In this document: one piece after another, positions 1-5,961 of the stretch
How positions within the stretch are numbered: position 1 is the first letter of the stretch
How the letters are laid out: each line of letters opens with the position of its first letter
Source of the DNA: Lachnospiraceae bacterium
GTDB lineage: Bacteria; Bacillota; Clostridia; Lachnospirales; Lachnospiraceae
Assembly (NCBI GenBank): GCA_021200345.1
Contig: JAJQGR010000146.1
Location: forward strand, 1 to 5,961
DNA length: 5,961 bases
Direction: 5' to 3'
The notes under the pieces: model-generated
The model's input: only the letters and a program-made list of their open reading frames with translations
The model's database searches: none
What the model was told of the DNA's origin: nothing
Translations under genes and position numbers: made by a program

Positions 1-218
1 CTAAGCTTCATGACCTCTCATTTCTGTTAAATCAGGTCAAAAATATGGTTCATGTAGAAGAAAAGTTTTACGATTACGCTGATACGCTGGCTCCATATGG
101 AGTTTCGGTCAGATACCCGAATGAATTGTTTCTGGAAGACAGACATGCCAGAGAGGCAATTCAATATGCAGGAGAGATTTTGCAATGGGCAGAAAGCATT
201 ATAAGCACTGCTGAATAA
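1..218 (+). CDS. HEPN-domain protein, C-terminal fragment (5' end outside window)
   Basis: An open frame enters from the left edge (first full codon at 3) and ends at TAA 216-218, giving about 71 residues. It reads KLHDLSFLLNQVKNMV near the edge, then YGVSVRYPNELFLEDRHA and a closing helix REAIQYAGEILQWAESII. An HDL-x-x-LL helix, a YxVxxRYPxE segment and a final amphipathic helix are typical of the small HEPN proteins (all-helical, about 120-140 aa in full). HEPN proteins often pair with a MNT-type nucleotidyltransferase as a toxin-antitoxin module, or act as RNases or nucleotide-binding helpers. Neither a partner nor the start is visible, so the role is open. By hand count the first 180 bases hold 72 G/C (40%), well below sampled uvrB lines (32-40 per 60), which hints at separate origin. 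The family call rests on pattern recognition of a fragment. Confidence 0.75.
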   Translation, partial: KLHDLSFLLNQVKNMVHVEEKFYDYADTLAPYGVSVRYPNELFLEDRHAREAIQYAGEILQWAESIISTAE

Positions 219-242
219 TCAGATACAAAAACAGATATCGAA

Positions 243-288
243 AAAGTCCGTACAAACAAGAACAAACGTTCTTTTGCGTATGGACTTT
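243..288 (+). terminator. Long imperfect hairpin, probable (bidirectional) terminator after the HEPN gene
   Basis: The arms 243-263 and 268-288 pair over 21 positions around a 4-base AAAC loop. Outer stem AAAGTCCGTAC pairs with GTATGGACTTT (one G-T wobble) and inner stem CAAGAA with the complementary bases next to the loop; three inner mismatches interrupt it. It is followed by TTTCTTT (286-292) and preceded by AAAAA (241-245), so a T-rich tail exists on both strands. It begins 24 bases after the HEPN stop. The + strand tail is broken by a C, so termination strength is uncertain. The loop region doubles as a LexA-box candidate. Confidence 0.55.
259..272. promoter_or_regulatory. Candidate LexA (SOS) operator upstream of uvrBA
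   Basis: The 14-mer AGAACAAACGTTCT matches the Bacillus-type LexA box CGAACRNRYGTTYC at 12 of 14 positions; the core GAAC-N4-GTTC and the RNRY spacer all fit and only the two outermost bases differ. It is a perfect palindrome outside the spacer. uvrB and uvrA are LexA-controlled in Bacillus subtilis, so a box upstream of this operon is expected. The centre lies about 243 bases before the uvrB start, which is far unless the promoter is also far upstream (see the candidate at 281-309). The palindrome could instead be merely the tip of the hairpin it sits in. Confidence 0.55.
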
Positions 289-309
289 CTTTATGGAATA
301 TGGTACACT
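281..309 (+). promoter_or_regulatory. Weak candidate promoter for uvrBA
   Basis: TGGACT (281-286, 4 of 6 to TTGACA) is followed after 17 bases by TACACT (304-309, 4 of 6 to TATAAT), with TG at 301-302 forming an extended -10. Transcription would start near 316 and give a leader of about 190 bases. Its appeal is position: the LexA-box candidate ends 9 bases before the -35. Both boxes are poor matches, so this is only the best of several weak options in the gap. Confidence 0.3.
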
Positions 310-385
310 GAATGGCAGTTTTGAGGTGTTTTGTCCTCCTGATACAGAGGCATCCGCGCGGTTCGGAAAACTGGTTCAGGGGAAC

Positions 386-441
386 GAGATTCGTCGAAAG
401 CCTGTTTTTTCAAAAACAGAGAATGTGGCTCGACGAATTTC
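386..441 (+). repeat. Compound palindrome (nested hairpins) in the uvrB leader
   Basis: Outer arms GAGATTCGTCGA (386-397) and TCGACGAATTTC (430-441) pair over 12 positions with one G-T wobble. Inside, CTGTTTTT (402-409) pairs perfectly with AAAAACAG (412-419) across a two-base TC gap. The two stems are separated by 4 unpaired bases on the left and 10 on the right. No T-run directly follows, so it is not a simple terminator. The stems are seen directly. Whether this is a leader RNA structure, a protein-binding site or a dispersed palindromic element cannot be told from one copy. Confidence 0.5.
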
Positions 442-496
442 TGCCTAATACACGAACTTTTTTACTATGGGAAACCGGGATTTATAAAGAATTTTC

Positions 497-504
497 GAGG
501 TGAT
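497..504 (+). promoter_or_regulatory. Ribosome binding site that sets the uvrB start
   Basis: GAGGTGAT is an uninterrupted 8-base match to the 16S anti-Shine-Dalgarno sequence, with 8 bases between its GAGG core and the GTG at 509. The in-frame GTG at 500 lies inside this site and has no ribosome site of its own at a usable distance, so 509 is preferred. Confidence 0.85.
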
Positions 505-508
505 TTTT

Positions 509-2515
509 GTGCATACAGAACAAAAACCTTTCATCCTTCACAGTGAATACCAGCCCACCGGCGACCAGCCCCAGGCCATCGCCGAACTGGTGGAGGGCTT
601 CAAAAAAGGCAATCAATTCCAGACTTTACTGGGTGTCACCGGCTCCGGCAAGACCTTCACCATGGCCAATGTGATCCAGGCGCTGAATAAGCCCACTTTG
701 GTCATTGCGCACAATAAAACTCTTGCGGCACAGCTGTACGAGGAATTCAAGGAATTTTTCCCTGAGAATGCGGTGGAGTACTTTGTGTCCTACTATGATT
801 ATTACCAACCGGAGGCCTATGTGCCCTCCAGCGACACCTACATCGCCAAGGATTCTGCTATCAATGATGAGATAGACAAGCTTCGTTTGTCCGCTACGGC
901 GGCATTGACCGAACGAAAGGATGTGGTGGTGGTGGCCAGTGTGTCCTGTATTTATGGCCTGGGCAATCCGGACGAGTATGAGAATCTGGCGGTTTCCCTG
1001 CGGCCGGGTATGGTCAGAGACAGAAACGAAGTGCTGCGGGCGCTGGTGGACATCCAGTATACGAGAAACGAAATGGATCCTGAGCGCGGCACTTTCCGGG
1101 TCCGGGGGGATATTATTGAGGTCTGTCCGGCCAATGATGACGACACTCTGATCCGTATTGAGTTTTTTGGGGATGAAATCGACCGGATTGTGGAGGTGGA
1201 CGCTCTGTCAGGCAGAGCCAAAAATGAACTGCAGCACGTGATGATCTTCCCGGCATCGGCTTATGTAACAGCACCGGACAAGATTGGACTGGCCTGTGAT
1301 AATATTGAGCTGGAGTTAGAGGAGCGGGTGCGGTACTTTAAGGGACAGGATAAGCTGATCGAGGCTCAGCGTATCGCGGAGCGGACCAATTACGATGTGG
1401 AAATGCTGCGGGAGACGGGTTTTTGCTCCGGCATTGAGAATTATTCCCGGCAGCTGAATTTCATGGAAGCGGGACAGCCTCCTTACACATTGATGGATTA
1501 TTTTAAGGATGATTTTCTGATCATCATAGATGAGTCCCACATGACCATTCCCCAGATCCGGGGCATGTACTTTGGGGACCGTTCCCGCAAAACTACGCTG
1601 GTAGACTATGGATTTCGTCTGCCCTCAGCCCTGGACAACCGCCCCTTGAATTTTGAGGAGTTTGAAAGTAAAATAGACCAGATGCTGTTTGTGTCGGCGA
1701 CTCCCAGTGATTATGAGGCGGAGCATGAGCTTTTGCGGGCAGAGCAGGTAATCCGGCCCACGGGGCTTTTGGACCCGGAAATCAGTGTGCGGCCGGTAGA
1801 GGGACAGATTGATGACCTTTTGGCGGAGATCAAAAAGGAGACCGCCGGCGGACACAAGGTCATGATCACTACGCTGACCAAGCATATGGCGGAGGATCTG
1901 ACGGATTATCTCAAAGAGGTGGGCGTCCGCGTTCGTTATCTGCATTCCGATATTGATACACTGGAGCGCAGTGAAATTATCCGGGACATGCGTATGGATG
2001 TGTTCGATGTATTGGTGGGCATCAATCTGCTGCGGGAGGGTCTGGATATTCCGGAGATCACGCTGGTGGCCATTCTGGACGCGGACAAGGAAGGCTTCCT
2101 TCGTTCCGAGACTTCACTGATCCAGACAGTAGGCCGCGCAGCCAGAAACGCGGAAGGTCATGTGATCATGTATGCGGACAATATGACCGAGTCCATGGCG
2201 AAAGCCATTGAGGAAACCAACCGCCGCCGCTCCATCCAGCAGGCATATAATGAGGAGCATGGTATCACACCTCAGACCATCAAAAAGAATGTTCGGGATC
2301 TGATCCGGGTCAGCACCAGCCTGACGAAGAAAAAGCCGGCGGAGGACAAAGACCCTGAACTGATGACCGAGCAGGAGCTGGAGAAATATATTGGCGACGT
2401 GCAGAAACGGATGAAGAAAGCTGCGGCTGAGTTGAATTTTGAACAGGCCGCCGAGCTGCGCGACCAGATGGTGTCTTTGAAAAAAATCTTATTGAAGCTG
2501 CAAAGTGACACGTAA
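509..2515 (+). CDS. uvrB: Excinuclease ABC subunit B (UvrB)
   Basis: UvrB is the helicase-like subunit of nucleotide excision repair. UvrA loads it at lesions, it checks damage by inserting a beta-hairpin between the strands, and it recruits UvrC for incision. The 668-residue protein has the family's normal length. Visible parts in order: Walker A GVTGSGKT (42-49); beta-hairpin YYDYYQPEAYVP (95-106); Walker B DESH (341-344); SATPS (396-400); helicase motifs GINLLREGLDIPE (504-516) and QTVGRAARN (539-547); and a C-terminal UVR domain with LNFEQAAELRDQ (642-653), which contacts UvrC. No key motif is missing. The GTG start at 509 is chosen over an in-frame GTG at 500 because the latter lies within the Shine-Dalgarno site. 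uvrA follows after 41 bases, so the two form an operon, probably under SOS control through the LexA-box candidate at 259-272. Confidence 0.98.
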   Translation: MHTEQKPFILHSEYQPTGDQPQAIAELVEGFKKGNQFQTLLGVTGSGKTFTMANVIQALNKPTLVIAHNKTLAAQLYEEFKEFFPENAVEYFVSYYDYYQPEAYVPSSDTYIAKDSAINDEIDKLRLSATAALTERKDVVVVASVSCIYGLGNPDEYENLAVSLRPGMVRDRNEVLRALVDIQYTRNEMDPERGTFRVRGDIIEVCPANDDDTLIRIEFFGDEIDRIVEVDALSGRAKNELQHVMIFPASAYVTAPDKIGLACDNIELELEERVRYFKGQDKLIEAQRIAERTNYDVEMLRETGFCSGIENYSRQLNFMEAGQPPYTLMDYFKDDFLIIIDESHMTIPQIRGMYFGDRSRKTTLVDYGFRLPSALDNRPLNFEEFESKIDQMLFVSATPSDYEAEHELLRAEQVIRPTGLLDPEISVRPVEGQIDDLLAEIKKETAGGHKVMITTLTKHMAEDLTDYLKEVGVRVRYLHSDIDTLERSEIIRDMRMDVFDVLVGINLLREGLDIPEITLVAILDADKEGFLRSETSLIQTVGRAARNAEGHVIMYADNMTESMAKAIEETNRRRSIQQAYNEEHGITPQTIKKNVRDLIRVSTSLTKKKPAEDKDPELMTEQELEKYIGDVQKRMKKAAAELNFEQAAELRDQMVSLKKILLKLQSDT

Positions 2516-2535
2516 AATCGGAGGAATAACACATA

Positions 2536-2541
2536 AAGGAG
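2536..2541 (+). promoter_or_regulatory. Ribosome binding site of uvrA, unusually distant
   Basis: AAGGAG lies 15 bases before the uvrA ATG, beyond the usual 5-10. A second purine-rich match, GGAGG (2520-2524), lies farther upstream, just after the uvrB stop. No ATG, GTG or TTG occurs between 2525 and 2556 in any frame, so the spacing does not point to a different standard start; ATT at 2554 is in frame but a rare initiator. Translational coupling with uvrB may help initiation. Confidence 0.6.
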
Positions 2542-2556
2542 TCGGGCAATACGATT

Positions 2557-5415
2557 ATGAGTGAACCAACAAAAATGCGCCCCAGGGAATATATCAAAAT
2601 CCGGGGGGCCAATGAACATAATTTAAAAAATATCGATGTGGACATCCCACGCAACGAGCTGGTGGTGCTGACCGGACTTTCCGGCTCCGGCAAATCCTCT
2701 CTGGCCTTTGACACCATTTACGCGGAAGGACAGCGCCGCTACATGGAGTCCTTATCTTCCTATGCCCGTATGTTTCTGGGACAAATGGAAAAGCCAAATG
2801 TGGAGTCCATTGAGGGACTCTCCCCGGCCATCTCCATTGACCAGAAATCCACCAACCGCAATCCCCGTTCCACAGTGGGAACGGTGACGGAGATCTATGA
2901 TTATTTCCGTTTATTATATGCCAGAATCGGCACCCCGCATTGTCCCAATTGCGGCAGAACCATCAGCAGACAGACAGTGGATCAGATGGTGGATCAGGTG
3001 ATGGCACTGCCCCAGGGTACCCGCCTGCAGCTGCTGGCTCCTATTGTCAGAGGACGAAAGGGCATGCATGAGAAAGTGCTCGACCGTGCCAGAAGGAGCG
3101 GTTATGTGAGGGTGCGGATTGACGGCAATCTGTATGAGCTTTCCGAAGAGATTTCTCTGGAAAAAAATATCAAGCACAATATTGAAGTGATTGTGGACCG
3201 GCTGATTGTCAGGGAGGGAATTCAGTCCCGGCTTTCGGATTCTATTGAGAATGCGCTGTCTTTGTCCGGCGGACTTTTGCTGATTGATGTAATTGGAGGA
3301 GAGACCATCACCTGCTCCCAGAGTTTTTCCTGTCCGGAGTGCGGCACCAGTGTCAGTGAGATTGAACCCAGAAGCTTTTCCTTTAATAATCCTTTTGGCG
3401 CCTGCCCGGAGTGCGCGGGCCTGGGATATAAGATGGAATTCGATGTGGATCTGATGATCCCGGACAGAAGTCTTTCTATCCATCAGGGGGCCATTCAGGC
3501 CATGGGATGGCAGTCCTCCTCCCAGCCGGGAAGCTTCACTTATGCCACACTGACGGCGCTGGCAAAAGAATTTCAGTTCAGTCTGGATACACCCTTTGAA
3601 GAATTGTCTGAGGAGGTGCAGCAGGTGCTGATCTACGGAACCGACAGGAAAGTGGACGTGTACTATGAGGGCCAGAGGGGAAAGGGGGTCTATCCCATTG
3701 CTTTTGAAGGCCTGATCAAAAATGAGGAGCGCCGTTATCGGGAGACATCCTCCGATGTGATGAAAGCGGAATACGAGACCTTTATGCGTATTACGCCCTG
3801 CAAGGCTTGTAAGGGGATGAGGCTGAAAAAGGAATCCCTGGCGGTAACTGTGGGTGAAAAAAATATTTATGAAATGACCGCTCTTTCCGTGAAAGACCTG
3901 TTTGATTTCCTGCAGGTGCTGAAGCTGACGAAGCAGCAGCTTCTGATCGGTGATCAGATTTTAAGAGAAATCAAAAACCGTGTGGGCTTTTTAAAAGAGG
4001 TGGGTCTGGAATATCTGTCTCTGGCCAGGGCCACCGGTACTTTATCCGGCGGCGAGGCGCAGAGAATTCGCCTTGCCACACAGATCGGGTCCGGTCTGGT
4101 GGGTGTCTGCTATATTCTGGACGAGCCCAGCATTGGTCTGCATCAGAGAGACAATAACAAGCTTCTGGGCGCCCTGTGCAATCTGCGGGATCTGGGCAAT
4201 ACCCTGATTGTGGTAGAGCACGATGAGGATACCATGTGGGCGGCGGATCACATTGTGGATATCGGGCCGGGCGCCGGTGAGCACGGCGGTCAGGTGGTGG
4301 CCGAAGGAACAGCCCAGGAGATTTGTGAGAATCCCAATTCCATCACAGGTCAGTATCTGAGCGGCAGGCTTGCCATTCCCGTTCCTGAAAGACGCAGAAG
4401 CCCCCAGGGCTGGCTGCATATTAAGGGCGCGGCGGAGAATAATTTAAAAAATATCAACGTAGACATTCCGCTGGGGGTATTTACCTGTGTTACCGGTGTC
4501 AGCGGCTCAGGGAAGTCTTCTCTGATCAACGAGGTCCTGTACAAGGTGCTGGCCAGAAAGCTGAACCGTGCCCGCACCATTCCGGGCAAATATAAGAGTA
4601 TTCAGGGGATGGAGCAGCTGGATAAGGTGATCGCCATCGATCAGTCGCCCATCGGCCGTACACCGCGGTCCAATCCGGCAACCTACACAGGCGTGTTTGA
4701 TCAGATCCGGGATCTGTTCGCGGGAACGGCCGATGCGAAAGCAAGAGGGTATGGCAAGGGACGTTTCAGCTTTAATGTGAAAGGAGGCCGCTGCGAGGCC
4801 TGTGCGGGGGACGGCATTATCAAAATAGAGATGCACTTTCTTCCGGACGTGTATGTGCCCTGTGAGGTTTGCGGCGGCAGGCGGTACAACCGGGAGACTC
4901 TGGAGGTCAAATATAAAGGAAAAAGCATTTATGATGTACTGGAGATGACGGTGGAGGAGGCGGTGACTTTCTTTTCCGCGGTGCCCTCCATCCGACGTAA
5001 AATTGAGACTCTCAATGATGTGGGACTTTCTTATATTAAGCTGGGGCAGCCCTCCACTACCCTGTCCGGTGGGGAGGCCCAGCGCATCAAGCTGGCGGCG
5101 GAGCTTTCCCGCAAAAGCACCGGCAGGACGATTTACATCCTTGACGAACCTACAACGGGGCTGCATTTTGCGGATGTTCACAAGCTGACGGAAATTTTGC
5201 AGCGGCTGGCCGACGGCGGCAATACAGTGGTGGTCATCGAACACAATCTGGACGTGATTAAGACGGCGGATTATATCATTGATATGGGACCGGAGGGCGG
5301 CGATGGCGGAGGCACAGTGATTGCTCAGGGCACGCCGGAGCAGGTAACACAGAATCCGGCTTCATATACAGGGGTATATATTAAAAAGATGCTGGAGAGA
5401 GCCGGACGTTTGTGA
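2557..5415 (+). CDS. uvrA: Excinuclease ABC subunit A (UvrA)
   Basis: UvrA is the dimeric, ABC-type ATPase that finds DNA damage and delivers UvrB in nucleotide excision repair. The 952-residue protein is full length for the family. It has two ABC modules. The first has Walker A GLSGSGKSS (40-48), signature LSGGEAQRIRLA (496-507) and Walker B ILDEPSIGLHQRD (519-531). The second has Walker A GVSGSGKSS (647-655), signature LSGGEAQRIKLA (836-847) and Walker B ILDEPTTGLH (861-870). Cysteine pairs C259/C262 with C283/C286, and C746/C749 with C769/C772, match the spacing of the two classic UvrA zinc modules. C129/C132 and C415/C418 probably form the further zinc site known from the Geobacillus protein. 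The ATG at 2557 is the only standard start near the ribosome site; M7 is an in-frame alternative without one. It follows uvrB in the same operon. Confidence 0.98.
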   Translation: MSEPTKMRPREYIKIRGANEHNLKNIDVDIPRNELVVLTGLSGSGKSSLAFDTIYAEGQRRYMESLSSYARMFLGQMEKPNVESIEGLSPAISIDQKSTNRNPRSTVGTVTEIYDYFRLLYARIGTPHCPNCGRTISRQTVDQMVDQVMALPQGTRLQLLAPIVRGRKGMHEKVLDRARRSGYVRVRIDGNLYELSEEISLEKNIKHNIEVIVDRLIVREGIQSRLSDSIENALSLSGGLLLIDVIGGETITCSQSFSCPECGTSVSEIEPRSFSFNNPFGACPECAGLGYKMEFDVDLMIPDRSLSIHQGAIQAMGWQSSSQPGSFTYATLTALAKEFQFSLDTPFEELSEEVQQVLIYGTDRKVDVYYEGQRGKGVYPIAFEGLIKNEERRYRETSSDVMKAEYETFMRITPCKACKGMRLKKESLAVTVGEKNIYEMTALSVKDLFDFLQVLKLTKQQLLIGDQILREIKNRVGFLKEVGLEYLSLARATGTLSGGEAQRIRLATQIGSGLVGVCYILDEPSIGLHQRDNNKLLGALCNLRDLGNTLIVVEHDEDTMWAADHIVDIGPGAGEHGGQVVAEGTAQEICENPNSITGQYLSGRLAIPVPERRRSPQGWLHIKGAAENNLKNINVDIPLGVFTCVTGVSGSGKSSLINEVLYKVLARKLNRARTIPGKYKSIQGMEQLDKVIAIDQSPIGRTPRSNPATYTGVFDQIRDLFAGTADAKARGYGKGRFSFNVKGGRCEACAGDGIIKIEMHFLPDVYVPCEVCGGRRYNRETLEVKYKGKSIYDVLEMTVEEAVTFFSAVPSIRRKIETLNDVGLSYIKLGQPSTTLSGGEAQRIKLAAELSRKSTGRTIYILDEPTTGLHFADVHKLTEILQRLADGGNTVVVIEHNLDVIKTADYIIDMGPEGGDGGGTVIAQGTPEQVTQNPASYTGVYIKKMLERAGRL

Positions 5416-5449
5416 TCATTGCCGCCGGACGGTTCATAGTGACATTTGA

Positions 5450-5476
5450 CTGAAAAATTCAGGAATCTCTTTTTTT
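5450..5476 (+). terminator. Weak candidate terminator after uvrA
   Basis: CTGAA (5450-5454) pairs with TTCAG (5458-5462) across an AAA loop, and seven T follow at 5470-5476. The stem is only 5 bp and AT-rich, and 7 bases separate it from the T-run, so it is a poor fit to a classic intrinsic terminator. It sits 35 bases after the uvrA stop and just before a promoter candidate, where a terminator would be expected. Confidence 0.35.
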
Positions 5477-5481
5477 CGCTC

Positions 5482-5510
5482 TTGCACTTCCGGGCAATCT
5501 GCTTTATGAT
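5482..5510 (+). promoter_or_regulatory. Candidate promoter for the mreB-like gene
   Basis: TTGCAC (5482-5487) and TATGAT (5505-5510, 5 of 6 to TATAAT) are separated by exactly 17 bases, the optimal spacing for the main sigma factor. The -35 is weak (TTG only). Transcription would start near 5517, giving a leader of about 120 bases and making the mreB-like gene independent of uvrBA. Confidence 0.45.
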
Positions 5511-5559
5511 GGTAGCAGGCAAAATCTGGATATTTCAGACAACGAATGTGAAAAGAAGC

Positions 5560-5587
5560 AACGGCGCTGTCAGAACCCCTGGCCGTT
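5560..5587 (+). other. Stem-loop in the mreB-like leader
   Basis: AACGGC (5560-5565) pairs with GCCGTT (5582-5587), and inside it CAG (5571-5573) pairs with CTG (5579-5581) around AACCC, leaving a 5-base bulge GCTGT on the left. No T-run follows on the + strand, so it is not a terminator. A 9-pair bulged stem of this kind can arise by chance; no known riboswitch is recognised. Confidence 0.25.
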
Positions 5588-5622
5588 ATCAATAAAAAGC
5601 AAAGTAAGAACCAGGATCAGTG

Positions 5623-5629
5623 AAGGAGG
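5623..5629 (+). promoter_or_regulatory. Ribosome binding site of the mreB-like gene
   Basis: AAGGAGG lies 9 bases before the GTG at 5639 and decides that start. A nearer GTG at 5632 is in another frame. Confidence 0.8.
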
Positions 5630-5638
5630 AAGTGTACT

Positions 5639-5961
5639 GTGGCAAATAGCGATATTGGAATTGATTTAGGTACAGCGAGTATTTTAGTATATATCAAGGG
5701 AAAGGGTGTCGTGCTCAAGGAGCCCAGTGTAGTGGCTTTTGACAGAGATACGAATACCATCAAAGCCATCGGGGAGAACGCGCGCCTGATGCTCGGCCGC
5801 ACACCGGGCAATATTGTGGCGGTCCGGCCACTGCGCCAGGGAGTGATTTCCGATTACAGGGTGACGGAGCAGATGATGGAGCATTTCATCAGGAAGGCCA
5901 TCGGACGCAGGACGTTCCGTAAGCCCCGCATTGCGGTTTGCGTACCCAGCGGTGTTACTGA
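5639..5961 (+). CDS. mreB: MreB/Mbl-family rod-shape actin homologue, N-terminal part (3' end outside window)
   Basis: MreB-family proteins form membrane-bound actin-like filaments that guide lateral cell-wall synthesis. The 107 visible residues show the family's opening: DIGIDLGTAS (5-14, the phosphate-1 loop of the actin fold), KGKGVVLKEPSVVAFD (20-35), IGENARLMLGRTPGNIVAVRPL (44-65, in family register), GVISDY (68-73) and KPRIAVCVPSGVT (95-107). The usual LGTAN has serine instead of asparagine at residue 14. Some stretches (DIGIDLGTA, GNIVAVRPL, VTEQMMEHFI) resemble Mbl while CVPSG is MreB-like, so the paralogue cannot be fixed and the symbol is provisional. The GTG start is supported by AAGGAGG 9 bases upstream. 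It lies 223 bases after uvrA with its own promoter candidate, so a separate unit is likely. The reading frame is open to the window's end. Confidence 0.9.
   Translation, partial: MANSDIGIDLGTASILVYIKGKGVVLKEPSVVAFDRDTNTIKAIGENARLMLGRTPGNIVAVRPLRQGVISDYRVTEQMMEHFIRKAIGRRTFRKPRIAVCVPSGVT

Noticed and set aside
374..385. GTTC-AGGG-GAAC as a second LexA box
   Set aside because: The half-sites are in the inverted order; a LexA box needs GAAC-N4-GTTC.
461..488. TTTACT - 16 bases - TATAAA as a promoter close to uvrB
   Set aside because: Transcription would begin around 495, leaving essentially no room before the Shine-Dalgarno at 497. It is kept only as a remote alternative.
312..503. A 63-codon open frame on the + strand in the uvrB leader
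   Set aside because: It spans the compound palindrome, has no ribosome site before its ATG, no recognisable domain, and ends within the uvrB ribosome binding site. A small peptide cannot be excluded, but the palindromes explain the sequence better.
500..508. GTG at 500 as the uvrB start
   Set aside because: It lies inside the GAGGTGAT ribosome site that serves the GTG at 509 and would add three residues without family support.
2914..3483. A 189-codon open frame on the - strand within uvrA
   Set aside because: It mirrors conserved UvrA coding sequence and shows no domain; the same holds for the other minus-strand frames over uvrB and uvrA.
4507..5244. A 245-codon open frame on the - strand within uvrA
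   Set aside because: It is antisense to conserved UvrA ATPase and zinc-module sequence, has no ribosome site or recognisable domain, and is a codon-bias shadow.
5401..5431. GCCGGACG repeated at 5401-5408 and 5424-5431
   Set aside because: Two direct copies of 8 bases, one inside the uvrA end, are within chance expectation and cannot form a hairpin.
1..5961. CRISPR arrays, tRNA or rRNA genes, IS elements, riboswitches of known class
   Set aside because: No regularly spaced repeats, cloverleaf, rRNA-like sequence, transposase or recognised aptamer was seen on either strand.

Overview
The window looks like a chromosomal segment from a Firmicute of the Clostridia class, plausibly Lachnospiraceae. 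This rests on strong Shine-Dalgarno sites, two GTG starts, a Gram-positive style LexA-box candidate and the character of the UvrB, UvrA and MreB-like proteins. The taxonomic call is an inference from protein flavour, not a database match.

Layout, all on the + strand: (1) 1-218, the 3' end of a small AT-rich gene encoding the C-terminal part of a HEPN-domain protein. (2) 219-508, a non-coding gap. It holds a long imperfect hairpin (243-288) that probably ends the HEPN transcript, with a good LexA-box candidate (259-272) at its tip. Downstream are a weak candidate promoter (281-309), a compound palindrome (386-441) and a ribosome binding site that sets a GTG start at 509. (3) 509-2515, uvrB, complete, 668 aa. 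(4) 2557-5415, uvrA, complete, 952 aa, 41 bases after uvrB and surely co-transcribed with it. (5) 5416-5638, a second non-coding gap with a weak terminator candidate, a promoter candidate with a TATGAT -10 box, and a small stem-loop. (6) 5639-5961, the first 107 codons of an MreB/Mbl-family actin-like gene that runs off the end.

How they fit together: UvrA and UvrB are the damage-recognition half of nucleotide excision repair. UvrA2 scans DNA and loads UvrB, which then recruits UvrC (not in the window). A LexA box upstream would place the uvrBA operon in the SOS regulon, as in other Firmicutes. The MreB-like gene appears to be a separate unit for cell shape and wall growth. The HEPN gene is probably unrelated accessory content, perhaps half of a nucleotidyltransferase-HEPN pair.

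I found no evidence of an undescribed multi-gene system. The coding part is ordinary and well conserved. What deserves a second look is the roughly 290-base region upstream of uvrB, where operator, hairpin and compound palindrome are packed together.
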